Notes under the pieces: generated by a model
Databases searched by the model: none
What the model was told of the DNA's origin: nothing
The model's input: only the letters and a program-made list of their open reading frames with translations
DNA from: Turnera subulata
Taxonomy: Eukaryota > Streptophyta > Magnoliopsida > Malpighiales > Passifloraceae
Direction: 5' to 3'
DNA length: 64,000 nucleotides
NCBI GenBank assembly: GCA_028386065.3
Contig: JAKUCV010002753.1
Coordinates: 108,465-172,464 of the forward strand
Position numbers and translations under genes: made by a program
In this document: positions 34,637 through 48,240 of the stretch, piece after piece
How the letters are laid out: the number at the start of each line of letters is the position of its first letter
How positions within the stretch are numbered: position 1 is the first letter of the stretch

Positions 34637-37318
34637 GTTGGTCCAAGACCAAAAAGACTTAAACAAAAAAACCAACTTCCAATTTTATCTTTTCGGGCCC
34701 CGTCACGGACAAGCTAGGGGTCAGACCTGGTTCTCAACATATTTCGGGTGCCAGACCAAATCCAAGAGAGCTCAGGGATCGACATCCCAAAATAGTAACC
34801 CAGGAATAGACATCCCAAATATAATCACGGGATAGACATCCCAAGTATAGACATGCTTATCACAAGTAACCCAGGTCATGGCCACCACAAAACAGTCTTA
34901 AACCATTGAGTCGTACCACTACTTACCACGTGACAATTATATCATCATTATCCAAATCCAAATCTCAGGGATCAACATCCTTTGCCAAAATACTAGGATA
35001 GACATCCCATCCAAAACCGAGGATCGACATCCTTATCACAAATTATTAATTAATCCGCTATCCTTATGCCCAAAGACACAAAAATAAATATCCAAAACTC
35101 AATGCAAGGGGATAAACATCCCAAAACCAAATCAAAGTACTAGGATAAACATCCCAAAAACAATCAAGACACCGGGATAGACATCCCGAACCAACCACAA
35201 CAAATGCAACATTCAACAGTACAACAAACATCAAACACAGCAACCGAGTAATACAGGCACATATTAAAGGAGATCCATCCTCACCTTAGCCGATTACTCA
35301 ACTCTGAAGACAATGACCGGTCCGACGCCGGCTCCTCGGGAAACTGCCCAATATCCAAACCTATATAGCAAAACAACATGCTCATATAAATGCACATAAT
35401 CGGTATGCTATGATGCCATTACTGCGAAATAAACCCATCCTGGTTCATATCCTTTGTTATCATCTTTTCCCGAAAATATTATACCGTACGTATATCCGAA
35501 TATAATTTCGGTACCATACTTTAATTAAAACCCTTCTCAAAATATTTTCTTAGAATAATTATACTTTTCCCAAAATATTTTTATGAAGATATTTATCATT
35601 TTCCTAAAATATAATTATCACAAAATAATTTTTCCTTAGAAAGATATATATATGTATACACATTCATTTTTAAAATTACTTACTTAAAATAATTTATACT
35701 TCTCCAAAAATAACTACTATAACATAATTCCCTGATAATATAGCGTATTCTTATACTCCCAAAATATTTATAGTATATATTTATCCTTTTCTAATGTAGT
35801 CATTATTTAGTAATTTTGCAAAGGATATAATTCTTGTTATATTTACCTTAGTTTCTTGAAAATAATATAACATAGTAATTACTTTATTTATTTCTACAAA
35901 ATACAATGTATTAATATCTCCCAGAAATTATATAATCCACATATATTTTTTTTCCAGATTATATACTCCTATTATTATTATTATTATTTTTGAATCCGGA
36001 CTGGGCCAAACAGTCAAGCCCAGCCTACTGCATAGGCCAAACCCAACCCCAAGCAGGGGCAAGCCCACACAGTAGGCCCAACATTCCAGTCAGGCCCAGG
36101 CGCGCAAGAGTCCAGGCGGCATCCGGATCCACCCGACCCGTATCCAAGACCCGGTTGCACAATCGGGTTACTCACCCACTGTCACGTATCTTCACAGGTT
36201 GACGATGCAGGGGGCGGCCGACGACGGCTGGCACAGAACGGGACGAAGGCAAGGGCGCGACAGGGCGACGGTGACACGGGGAAGGTGTAATGGTGCGGCG
36301 GTGCGACGCGAGCAAATGGGAGGCGGATCCGAGTCGGGTCTTCCTTGTCCAATGACGGGGGCGGCGTCTTGCAGCGGTGACAGGGGCGGCACGGCGAGCG
36401 AGGTGGCAAGGAGAAGCACGGCGGCGTCGTGTGCAGGCGAGGAGACGTCAGTGGTGGCTACTGGTCGTGACCGACGGCTGAACCGTGAAGGGGACGACGG
36501 CCTGAGGAAGGAGGGGCGTGGTGACGACGACCTGATGGTTGCTTATGGCGGTAGCAGGTGCAGCAACCGGTCGCCTCGTCTGGACGGTGGCGTGGCGGTG
36601 GTGTGGTCTGCGCGTGTGATGTCGGGTGGTGGAGTTGGTGGTGGCGGTCGGCACGGGTTGTTGTGTTGGTGGCGGTTGTGTGTATGTGGTGGTTGTTACG
36701 ATTTGTGTGTGTTATTTTTGTTGTTTTCTTTTTATTTTTTTCTCTGTTTGATTTGCAGGTTTTGTGTTTGCAGGGGAAAAGCAGAGAGAAGAGGAGGCGT
36801 GAATGGTGTGTTCACGAGCTGCACAGGCCATTCACAGGTTCACAGTGGGAGGCGGCTGTGTGACTCAATCATGCAGTCGTGTCCCGTCCGGACCAGAAAA
36901 TAACTGTAATACCCCCTTAGTTATTTTCCGGTGTGATTTTTCTGAGGATTCCGGGACCCAAAAAATACCAACTTAGGTCCGAAAAATCTCGAGCGCGGGA
37001 AGAGGCTCAGTTACGAAAAACGACGCTCGATTTACCTTGAATAAATTACCCAAGATTAATTCTTTCGGTAAATCGTTGCAAAAAGACTTTTACAGACCCG
37101 GTAAAAATTCAAATTTTACCCGGGCTGTTACAGTCTACCCACCTTAAAAAGAATTTCGTCCTCGAAATTCCGTCTTACCCGTGGGTCCTACCAGGATAAG
37201 CTTCTGCCACACTCTGCCAGGTGTCCAAACTCAACACGAGATACCGCTTATACCCTTAAGCGACATCTCCTCCGCTTATAAATACCAAATCTCATAACTG
37301 AGACACTCACTCTCAGCC

Positions 37319-37696
37319 ATGGACTCTCCACTAAGATGAAGAACCACCTCAGACTCCGAGGACAGTAGCTATATCGGTGGTACTGCTTTCCCGACAAGCT
37401 CCGATGAAGAACCTCCCAAGAAGCGGTTCAAGACGGACATCGTCGGTCTAAAAGAACACATGGTTGTCTCCCCAAGACGGTGAAACAAGAGTGCTGGCAA
37501 AGAAGCTAATGATCGAAAGGGCAAAGCAACGGCTGAAAGCAGCACTCCACAGCAGACACTGACGCAGCTAAACGTCTCACTGGGGAAGGTCAGCTCAACG
37601 ATGATGCAGATAGATCATGCGTGTGCGGAACTCTTTCCTCACGTGAAAAACATCCAAAAGCTTGTAAAAGACTTAGAGAAGCATGTAACTCAATAG
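37319..37696 (+). pseudogene. ORF-A copy in the second array unit, two nonsense codons
   Basis: Same 126-codon span. TGA at codon 7 (37337-37339, a C-to-G change relative to the first unit) and the shared TGA at codon 55. The shared stop predates the array duplication; the codon 7 stop came later. Confidence 0.7.
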
Positions 37697-38663
37697 AGTA
37701 CTTCTTCTCCGTTGTAAACCGTTATTAAATAAATAAAATAAGCTTTCTTTTTAAATCAAAATTTTATGTTACGAAATCTCGTGTTAAACAGGAAAAACAA
37801 AACATCTCAAAGCAGATTAAAAATCAACAATAAGGATATAAAATCAAACATAAAGAAATTAAAAACAAAATTCGTTTAACAAAACCAAAACATAAAGAAG
37901 TTAAGACAAAAACATGTTTTCATGTTCAGTGCTCTAGATCGGTAGTAAACATCCTCGATCCCGAGAAACGTGACATGCACAGCTAACGGTGACGTCGGTT
38001 TCCCTCGTGAAAAAGACGTCCGTTAACTCGCAAGGTGATGATCACGAGAACGTCTTGTGTCCCTCGAAAGAAATGTTATCCACTTGTCCTCAAATTCCGC
38101 ATGAGCCAAAAACGTCTGTCAAGTCTCGTATCCCTCCATGATGTCCGAACAGGTGTAAGCTTGTCGCACATGCACTCTACTCGAGATATGGTCCCATCAG
38201 TCTAGCCACAACGGTCACAGATGCATGTGATAAAAGATGCAGGAAAATATAGAAAAATCATAAAAAGAAATGCCAAGGTAGCCAGGGCGATAGAAAATTA
38301 TAAGATGGGAAGGGGCTGAAAAACACTTGCGTTTGTAGCCCGAAAAACGTATAAAGTGATGAAGTAATAAATGAGGCAACGACAAAATTTTCAAAAAGCA
38401 ACACCTTGAAGAATGAAAACGGTTGGAGTTTTGTAGGAAGAAATTTGCTTTTCCAATCTCCGAAAAATCCTTCAGACTTTCCAGGGGATAGGTGGGGTCT
38501 AAACTTTGAAAAAAAAAACGGTAATCACGCTCCCCATAGGAGTATAAAAGACAGAGTGGTCAGTTGTAAATCATCAAAAGCATTTTGAAAGAGAGTTTTG
38601 TATTACGTTTAGAAAAATAAACACAAAACACGTCCAGAAAACACACAAAATCGCCAAGTCAGA

Positions 38664-39342
38664 ATGCCTGCTCCATCATCCGTCTTCTTCATCGAAGGTG
38701 CCAACCTAGGCAGAAGAAACCGGCTGGCCTACAGCATGGTCAACGACCATCCAGAGGAACTACCGAACGAGCTCGGCAGGATGCCTCGTCTGGTCTTCGT
38801 CGACGAACGCTACTCGTCGAGGTTCTTCGTCACTCCCATGGAAGAGACGTTCTTCCTAGAGGACCAAGGAACCCTGAGGACCTCCTTCTACGGCTCGGCC
38901 AATTCCGTCATGTTTTTCATTTCTGAAAGACTTCAGGAATTCAACCTAGAGCCCACTTGGCATTTTCTGGACCAAGGCACCTACTACCAGCTCTCGATGA
39001 CTGCCCAAAGCATGCCCAGAGTCACTCGATTACCCGCAACTTGGCCAAAGGCCCGACTACTGGTGTGGAACTGCAGAGGAATTGGTAGGCGTTCCCAGGA
39101 GTTCTCGCGTACCCTGAGAGACCTGAAGAACCAGCACAAGCCAAATATGGTTCTTCTCACGGAGACCCAGTGGCAGTCTGAAGACGATCACGGTGTCACT
39201 CCGGTTCCCTCCAGCAAACCGGTTCGAGCTTCCTGGCCAGAACAACGAGGGCGGCATGTGGTTCTCGTGGAACGACAGCATCAGGGTCAACATCAACAAT
39301 GACCCCAATAACTTCAGGGTCAACGTTGTTCCAAGGAGATGA
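38664..39342 (+). pseudogene. ORF-B copy in the second array unit, frameshifted
   Basis: Almost identical to 29016-29694 and carries the same 5-bp loss, so it was already broken when the array formed. Its TATA box is at 38543-38550. The frame from the ATG stays open to 39302. Confidence 0.65.
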
Positions 39343-39625
39343 TTGTTTTTTTTTTGTAATATTATCAATGTAATAATAATATTAGTAATATTAATAATAT
39401 TTATCTTTCCGCTTATTTATGGCATCAATTACCTCTTATGTGTATGTTATGTGGCAAGCTGGTGTCCCTCGACCGGATCCATAATGCACTTTTTTTTGTC
39501 GAAGATCCATAATGCACTAACTAAATGATATAAAATAATAAAAAAATGGAGCGAACTATGCAAACAAGAACAACAAACATACAGGGACTACCCAACAAGA
39601 CCTAACGCCTGCTCCGCTACCAAAA

Positions 39626-39993
39626 TGAAACGCCCCGACCCGTATTTACCGTACATAGTAAACACGTGCCGGAACTGTAACGACCCGACCAAACAAAGCC
39701 CAGCATACAACGTATACAATAGAAAGCTGGCTCAACAGCAAAAAACATAAACATCAGAAATCTGGCCCTTCGGCCCAACATCAAAACATATCACCCAAAC
39801 CCGGGATCATCAACAACATCATAACCGGCCCAAGGCCCAACAATAACAATAAATAGCACAGCGGAAGACTTAATAACTCACAAAGACACTGTATGCGACA
39901 CATGATGCAAACTATGGATCCAAATCCTATCCAAGGGATAACGCCGCAGCCTGTCTGGAATGCATCAAACCTTAAGACACGACCCAGAACTGG
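39626..39993 (-). repeat. Right LTR of the array, left remnant
   Basis: Compared with the middle LTR it has lost about 150 bp between CAAACCT and AAGACACGACCC (around 39972). It runs into the second nested LTR at 39994. The remaining two thirds of this LTR are missing because of the truncation at 44293. Confidence 0.8.
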
Positions 39994-42900
39994 TGAAACA
40001 CCCCGACTACTATTTACCCGACTAACAGTATTTACCGATCAACAGTGCCGACACGTGGCACAAACTGTGTAAATACAATAGTAAACAGGCCCAGTGGCCC
40101 AAAGTTTACATCACACTACCAATCTCGGGTACAACAATATTACATGCACAGCGGAAGCAATTTTAATAACCACAGCAAAAGTATGATTCGACTCGATGCA
40201 ACACTATGGATCCTGAACCGTCAAAGGAGATGCCGCAGCCTGCCATGATGCATACCTGCACAAAGAACATCGTGGCCTGCCGATGGGGCAGGTGAGGGGT
40301 GAGATTTCCATAATCTCACCGACACATAACCCATGATGAACAACATAGCATTTACTTATCAGTCAAGAACACATCAGTACGGTATACAAGTAGTGAACAG
40401 AACACTGATCAAATACAGCCACAAAGAACAATGCGGACTATGCAAATATCCACCCCCATCGACTATGCAATGCTCTGACCATCTAATACTGACTGTACCA
40501 AACACTAGTGCCCGACCAGGACACTTCAACTCGACTACGTAATGGGTATCCGACCCGGTCTCAACAGACTATATAATACATACTCTAGTCTTGACAGACT
40601 ATACTGAACAGAAGCTCCTCATCGCATGGTAACATACCGATACTGTGCTTGCTGATCATCTAACCCGGTACCCAAACAAACTCAATCACGTGAACCTCGC
40701 TCACCGGGTAGCCGGCAACCTGCACGGACCATACCCAACCAATATCACAAATCGGTCCCCGGGTAGAATCACAACACAACACGGTAACAGCAGTCACCAC
40801 AGCAACTCGTAACCACTACAACAAAAATTCTCATTAATCCCGATCTCTGGGTATCGACATACCCTTAGAAATAATAATTATCCAACCGTCGACCACAGCC
40901 GACAACCAACATATCTCGATATCCGCTTGAAAACGACAAGTGGTACTCATCTGACAATTAACAAAGAAACCGACAACTAACATAGGACAACTGGCAACCG
41001 ATGCCAACAACAATAGACTACTCATCTACTCACGACCAACGACAACAACATAAATCCGCAAGCCGACCACCGATGCCGACCACGGTCAACCGACTATACT
41101 GACAACCTCCCAGGGTATGATCATGAGACAACATGCATATGAACATAACACATCACAGCCCAACAAGCAAAAACACATCTTAGACAAGACTGAGCCAAGG
41201 CCAAAAGAATATCTTTTATTATTATCAATTTTATCTTCTGGGCCCCGTCACTGGACAAGATAGAGGTCAGACCTGGATATCAACATATTTCGGGTGCCAG
41301 ACCAAATCCAAGAGAGCCTAGGGATCGACATCCCAAAAATATGAACCCAGGGATAGACATCCCAAATATATCAACGGGATAGACATCCCAAGCATAGACA
41401 TGCTTACCACAAGAACCCAGGTCAAGGCCACCACGAAACAGTCTTTACCCATCGAGTCAGACCACTACTTTCCAAGTGACATTAAAGTCGTCAACACATT
41501 TTCCAATTATCCAATTTCTATTTCCAATATCCGTTATCAATTTCCCATGGTCAATAGTCCAACAACATTCACATCAGCAATAAGCACGACAGTCAAATAT
41601 CCAATAGTGGATATCTCAGCAGTTCAATCAAACAACAAAGCACACAAGGTATTGCGGCACATATCAAAGGAAATCCACTCAATAAATATCAGCAAATATC
41701 ACAAGTCATCAACAACAATAAACATAAGATGCAATGGAACCTATGTAGTTCCAAGACCAACCATCCCGGCTATCACGGGTGGAATGACGTATATGCAACC
41801 TCACCTGATACTCCTCGGAAGCTGGTATCCGGTTAAGCCTTGATATTCCTATAATATAACAACAGTAATCACTTATAATGCGCAAACAAGATGACTATGC
41901 ATGATGCCGGTTAACAGTTATTAGACGGCTTATTAGTTCTTTTTATTATTTCTATAATTATCTTATTACCAAACAATTCTTCTAATTTGGTGGTAATTAA
42001 TTAAATCCAGCGGTTATATCAAGTATACTTGATTTAAATAAAAAACCGGAACCGAACGCCTAAGCCGATATCCCGGCCCTTAGGTTGCTTAAGATAAGAA
42101 AGTACATACACATAAATACGTTGTTTAAATCATATATAAGAAATCATATTACTAAGTATATAATATTCCATAAAGTACTTATACTCGATAAAGTAGTAAT
42201 ACGTATTTGTTTAGTAGCCAATGATTATATAATAGTGGTAACGTTGAATACGTCCAAATAGTATATGAATAATTTTTATCCGATAATAAAACGGTTAAAT
42301 AGGAAATACCTCCATAGGTAAGGAGGTTAACATAGCTAGTATTTACAGTATAAAATAATTTCAACATGATACATAAATAACATATACGTTTGTAACCATT
42401 TAATTGTAAATAGAGTATAGAGAATAATAATAATACCATAGCTCGATAAAGTATAACGGTATACAATAATTCAAAATTACTAAGAAGTTGGCAAAATCCA
42501 TATAACCGTTAATAATTTATTATTTCAAAATAATTATGGTTAGTAAATATAGTTTAGCCTTAAAATAATTTTTGTATAGGTTTCATATAAGAATAAAATC
42601 GGTACAAATGAATGATATGAAAAGCCCAAAATAAGCTCATATGTATATAGCCAAGAATATAAATTAAGATCTATTGTTATTTAGTCGATGAAAGTATAGA
42701 TAGTAATAATATTTATATAAGAATGAAATTGATAAATAATTAAGGTATGGGCCTATTATTATTTTAGCCCAAAAGAACGAAAATTAATCATATGATAACA
42801 ATAAATTAAAGCATAATTAAGTAATCAAGCCCAGGGGACCTTCACTTGCGTTTAGTCCATCGGAGAAAATAATAAAACAACTTCGAATTTAATAGACAAA

Positions 42901-44293
42901 ATTAAATTAAATATCATGGGCCTTTAAAGTAATTAGCCCAATAAAAATGGATAAAATCGGAAATTAAATTCATTGGGCCTTTTACGAGCCCAGGTAAATG
43001 TGAACAAAATTAAAACGGAAATTAAATACTGTAGGCCTTTTAATAGCCCAATTGGTAAATTAATAAAAACATAGAATAAAAACATAAAAGCATAATTAAA
43101 ATAACAAAAGCATAAATAAAAGCATAATAAGATAAAGCATAAAATAAAAATCATAAGCTAATTAAATTAGGTTAATCCATTTTAATTAGCATTGCTTTAA
43201 TGTCAGGGTCCATAATCGTTCGGGTTCGTTATTATCGTTCAAGTCCAATAAAGATGCATGATTAGTCCGAGGCTCGGGTTTTACCCAAAGGTACGTTTCC
43301 GAGCTCGCCGGAAAATACTCGAGACTGCCGGAACCTCGCCGGATTCCGGCAGCTACTCTTCACGCAGTCCTCAACACCCCTGTTATTGTTCACCGTGAAG
43401 CATCAAACCCGCAGCACCATCTGCTACCATACCTCTAGCAGCAGAACAACCCAATACCTCCACCAACCCACGGCGTCCATCAATCAAAACAGCCTATTCA
43501 TCATACCCCCCAATCATCCACCCTTCATCAACTCGATTCAGATCAACAACCCAACGAAAATCGATTAGCAACAATCCTCAACACAAAAGAAAGAGCAGAA
43601 GGGAAGGAGAAGCCCGGCCAAAGACTCACCAATCTGGGCTTTGCCGGCGATGATGTCACTCCTCTGTTCGGCAGAGGGAGCCGGCGGATGTGCAGAGGCA
43701 GGGGAAAGGTCGACTCCTCTACGTCCGGCGGTGGCGGCGACGTCGTCTGGCTGCAGCGGCTGTGGAGAGGACACGGCGGCGTCGTCGCGTCGAAGGAGGA
43801 GGAGGAGGAGAGGGGTCGATGTTGCATCCGGCGCCTCTGGCAGCGGCGGCTTCAGGCGGTAGCAAGGAGGGAGAAGATGAAGAAGGCGGGATGATGGTGA
43901 TGGCAGGGGAGAGCGACGGTGGCAGCTTGGTGGTGAGAGGGAGGAAGGACAGAGGGGAAGAGGGGATGGTGGTGTTCACGGGGAGGGGAAGAAGAAAGGG
44001 AAAGGGGAGAAGAGATGAGAAAGGAAAAAAAAAGAAGGTGTGGGGGAAAGGGGCGGCTGGTAGGGAAAAATAACGGGAGAGGAGTAAAGAAAATAAAGGA
44101 AAAAAAGAAAGAAAAAGGACAAGTGAAGAAAAGATAAGATTTAAAAAAAAGAAGGTGGAGAAGGTGGGTGTGGCCGGTGGGTGAGTGGAGGAGAAAAGAA
44201 AGTGGGAAGAAAGATAAGAAAAATAAAAAAAAGGAGAAGAAAAAGATAAGGAAGAAAAGAAAAGAAAAAGAAAAATGAGAAAAGAAAAGAAAC
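39994..44293 (-). mobile_element. Nested family D LTR, second copy, truncated
   Basis: Nearly identical to 30469-34210 and inserted after the same ACTGG. It lacks the final 426 bp of the LTR; the sequence departs from the first copy after GAAAAGAAAC at 44293. It is gap-free and shows the full content of the family D LTR in the gap region. Confidence 0.85.
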
Positions 44294-44355
44294 TGTCACC
44301 ATTAACTGTCACATGCCTTTGCCTCTTGAAAAATAACCACATAATGCACCATTAA
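44294..44355. other. Junction filler between the LTR and the LINE
   Basis: 62 bp that contain CACCATTAACTGTCAC and, about 50 bp later, CACCATTAACTATCAC. Such short imperfect repeats at a truncation point are typical of end-joining repair. Confidence 0.45.
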
Positions 44356-46213
44356 CTATCACCTTACCTTTTTGTTATATCCATGGAAGTGCTCTTCTAT
44401 TTATTCTTTAAGGCTGCCAATGCGAAGCTCCTCCCATATCATCCTAAATGTTCCTACATTAACCTCACACATCTCTGTTTCACTGATGACCTCATGGTTT
44501 TCTCTGATGGGAGCTTACAAGCAGCAACAACTATTACAAATATTTTCAAGGAGTTTTATCTTCTTTCTGGCCATAAGTTCAATCCTACCAAAAGTGAGGT
44601 GTTCTTTGTAGGAGTTCCAGAACAGCGTATCACTCAATTCCTACAAATCTGCGGGTTCACTCTTGGCTCCCTTCCTGTGAGATACCTTGGTGTTCTCCTG
44701 ATTTCAGGAAGGCTCACTTTCATGCATTGTAAGCCCCTTATTGATTGGATTATGGCTCGTATCAATACTTGGAGCTCAAAATATCTATCTTTTGCTGGCA
44801 AACTTCAACTAGTGATGTCTGTCCTCTATAGTATTCAAAGCTATTGGACTAGTATCTTTATTCTACCGACAAAAGTTTTGAAGGAAATTGAGCGACTTTG
44901 TTCTTCTTTTTTTGTGGTCTGGTACTTCCACTAATGCTCGTAAAGCGAAAGTGGCGTGGTCTGATTTATCAGTTCCTAAGCAAGAAGAAGGACTTGGTTT
45001 AAAGAAACTTAAAGATTGAAATCAAGCTTGTATAGCAAGACACTTGTGGAGCTTATTACTATGTGTCGGCTCTCTATGGGTCGGTTGGACTCATACTTAT
45101 ATCCTTAAAGGTAGAAGTATTTGGAGTCTTTCTGTTCTTTCATCTTGTACATGGACCATGCGAAAGATACTTAAGTTGAGGCATCTCTTTCATCATGCTA
45201 TTACACATTCTATTGGTGATGGGAGGAACACCTTTGTATGGTGGGACAATTGGCATCCTCAAGGAGTGCTACATTCTCTGGTTCTAACTTCACTGATTCC
45301 TTGTACTAAAACACCACTCCAAGCTAAGGTTAATACTCTTATTTCGAATGGCACATGGACATGGCCAGATTCACAGCTTCTTATTATCTCTCAACTCAAG
45401 TCTATTACTGTACAATCTATTACCCCCTCTTCTGCTACTGATGCCATCCCTTGGACCCTTTCACCTTCTGGCCATTATTCTGTAAGAAGTGCATGGGATT
45501 TCCTTCGTTTGAAGCGGCCTCGGGTTGATTGGTCCAAACTCTTATGGACAACAGGTCATATTCCAAAACACAGTTTCATCTCTTGGCTCGCCATCCTTAA
45601 CCGTTTAGCAACCAGAAAACGATTATCCAGATGAGGTGTCCTTTCAGATACATCATGCTTATTATGTCTGCATTCGGAAGAGACAAGAGACCATCTTTTC
45701 TTTTCATGCCCTTATACGGCAACGGTATGGACTTGCCTGCTTGAATTATGTCATGTACGAAGGACTGTGGGGGCTTGGCAGCATGAATTTACTTGGGCAA
45801 AGCAAAACTTGCAAAAGAAAACTATTCGCTCCATGATTCTCTGTTTGGCATGGAATGCATGTATATATCATATTTGGAGGGAGAGAAATGCAAGGCACTT
45901 TACCTACTTCCACAGACCTGTTGATGCTATAGTTGTTAATGAGTGTGCAGATTTAAAACTCCGATTCTGTGCATTAACTGGGCTCAAACCCAGAACGTTG
46001 TCGCATGAACTCCAACAACTTTGTGCTTTTTGGTGTATTAGTTGTCCTAGTTCAGGCTGAGTTTGTATATAGTTCTATGTTCTTTAGTATAGCTTCTAGT
46101 TCATATGCTGCAACGATTCATCCCTGAGGCAATTCTAGCCATACTATACACACTTTGTTAAGGTCTCCCTAACCAGTTTTGAAATGAAGTTGATTTAATT
46201 CTAAAAAAAAAAA
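44356..46213 (+). mobile_element. 5'-truncated LINE (L1 type) with poly(A) tail, frames broken
   Basis: The homology starts at LSPYLFVISMEV, in the middle of the reverse transcriptase domain. It continues through LCFTDDLMVFSDG (the catalytic box, with FTDD for the usual FADD), KSEVFFVG and LPVRYLGVLL. A frameshift lies near 44915. TGA codons at 45017 and 45632 stand where the family has Trp. The C-terminal zinc-binding region is readable downstream (CLLC...HLFFSCP), then the frame 45767-46060. The element ends with a run of A at 46203-46213. No target duplication was found. Confidence 0.85.
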
Positions 46214-46244
46214 TATATCCTAGGGACATTAGTCTTTGAGGGCA

Positions 46245-46850
46245 TCACTCATCATCAGTATCAGCATTGGGAAGAAGGGCAAAAATCTGGTCAAGAGTGG
46301 CCATCACTTTGTCTTCAAATTCGGTCATCCGCTTTTCGATTTCTTCCAAGGTCTCTTACAAAACTGCAAGCCGAGTGGAGAGGTCTTCCAACTAAGGGTT
46401 CTTAGCCTTAGGCCTCTTGATCACAACAAACTTTCCTTTAGAGTTAGCCTTGATGAACATCTTGGTCAGGGTTTGGCTATTAATGGGTTCAGGACTAATT
46501 GGCTTGTCCTCCTAAGATGGTATCTTCGACCATTACCTAGCCAGCAAGGTAATCAGAGCTCCATGGCTTGAAACTTTGTATGTAGCTATATGATTGAGGA
46601 TCAAAGTCCTATAGCAGATAGGGCTTCCTTTTAGAATACATGCAAGCATCCATTGATCACACATCTTGATGGTGGTCCTGTGCCATGGTTGCGACAAAAC
46701 CACTCTGGTCAGTATATACATGAGAGCCCGATTCTGTGGAGAAAGGTCCTTGTATTTTCCATGTTGATTGGCACTCCCCAGTTGGCGGGGATATCGCCTC
46801 ATTGCCATGGTTTAAAATCAATGGCCTGGGATTCGTGACAATTCATATGA
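46245..46850 (-). pseudogene. Remnant of a plant retroelement-associated protein
   Basis: On the minus strand, frames at 46533-46808 and down to a stop at 46245-46247 resemble a domain found in many degraded plant retroelement proteins (LSPQNRALMYILTRVVL...). The C-terminal helix reads LEEIEKRMTEFEDKV and ends NADTDDE. The two parts are in different frames and no start is evident. The name of the family is from memory and uncertain; the repeat nature is more certain than the identity. Confidence 0.45.
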
Positions 46851-48240
46851 ACTAGCTTAATTTAAGTGGAGAGAACCGATTCGATGATTCCCAGGATAGA
46901 CGAATTAACCGCTTCCCAAAGAACCATCATTCCATGCATATTCCCAGATATAAACTAGAGGAGTCACAAACGATCTCACTTAAAACCTAGCAACTATAGA
47001 CAGAATCTTCATGCACGGTATGCGCACTTTCGGCTAAGTTTGTTCAAAGAGGCTACGACAAATCCGGACAAACTCACGAAAATAATGGGCACACATTGTT
47101 CTCAGTATTCTCTTGATTGTCATCTTGACAAGGAGTCGCCATCCAAATTTATTAAGGGAAAATTTGAGGAAAGCCCATTGTTGACTCCGGATAAAGCACA
47201 AATCTCGAAACTAATAGGAGGGTCCGGGGATTCTTTTATCGTGGACCACCATCTTCACTAAGACAATGCCGGTGATATTGGATTCCTAACAAATGTGTAC
47301 GTTTCATAGTTGGATCATATACTTTCATGCGAACAAAACAAACAAACAAATACAAATAAATAGCATGCATTATATTTACATATTTGAGCTTGCGCCTCTT
47401 CCACTTGAGACTGCCTACATACCCCTTATTCTTGGGTTCAAAGCTCTCGTACTTCTTCTAAATGGGGATCCCCAAGGCTAACCTATGTCTTCTTCTAGAA
47501 TTGGCCCGATCCTCACTTAAACGAAAGCGTAAGAAAACACATTTGAGCATTAAGAAAAGTCTTCAATGCAAACTTAAGTCAAATCCATGAAAAGAAGGAG
47601 TTTTATGCATAAAACTGTGGTATGTAATTTTCAAAGAATGTTGATGAGCAAGTTTTAAAACAGACAATGCATTTAGTTGAAAAACCATTTTATATGTCTA
47701 AACCTAGACAAATGCTTGACAAAAGATGTTCTGTTAGTCTGAGGCCACTTCGAGCCAGAACATTGATACAAAAAGGATGATTGGTGTCAAAATATTCATT
47801 TTAGTTTTTTTACATTGCCTAATGGAAGCATGGTCTTTACCAAAAATATTTTGTGTTTGAAAACAAAGCTTTAGTGGTTTTTCTTTGAAAACATGCAATT
47901 TGGAGAAAGATCGGTTCTTTATGCGTCAAAACTCTTCTTAGATAAAGGTGTGTGGATTTGAAAAAAGAATGCATCTATAAAAATGTTTATGCCCAAATGG
48001 GTTCGCAAAAAGCATCATCGAAAACACTTGAAATCATCATTGAAGTTACCATTATTGATTGAAGGCACCATCTTTGAAGATATGATCATCATTGAAGGAA
48101 AAGTATCTCGAAAAACCGAGTTCAAAGATTTTTGTATCGAACACAAAAGTTGGTTCAGGGCCTATCCTAGTAGACGTACCCATTTCTTCCTTGGGGACTC
48201 CCTATGTTAACAAGCAAACACAAACAAACAATAATGCAAA
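46851..48240. other. Degraded retroelement-like sequence, no intact gene
   Basis: Stretches such as GACAAGGAGTCGCCATCCAA followed by TTTGAGGAAA (about 47129-47175), and repeated ACAAACAAAC near 47336 and 48210, look like fragments of old LTR elements common in plants. No coding frame is intact. Confidence 0.35.

Larger units (their letters stand above)
29951..37132 (-). repeat. Middle LTR of the array, interrupted by a family D LTR
   Basis: LTR sequence at 29951-30468 and 34637-37132 together equals the left LTR. The break falls in the target ACTGG. After the nested LTR the flank reads GTTGG, so the duplication has two mismatches. The recombination model predicts that this LTR is a chimera of the original right LTR (its left part) and original left LTR (its right part). 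Confidence 0.85.
24475..44293 (-). mobile_element. Tandem LTR array of family B (LTR-internal-LTR-internal-LTR) with nested LTRs
   Basis: In plus-strand order: left LTR 24475-27484, internal 27485-29950, middle LTR 29951-37132, internal 37133-39625, right LTR from 39626. The middle and right LTRs are both interrupted at the same base by a family D LTR (30469-34636 and 39994-44293). The right end is truncated at 44293, so no closing target duplication is present; the left flank is GTGTA (24470-24474). Both internal regions carry the primer-binding site, the polypurine tract and the antisense ORFs of family A. This is one element enlarged by unequal crossover between its LTRs. Confidence 0.85.

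Noticed and set aside
30464..34641. Two independent insertions of the family D LTR into the same site of two LTRs
   Set aside because: Identical insertion base, the same flanks and near-identical sequence are explained by duplication of one insertion; two hits at the same base are improbable.
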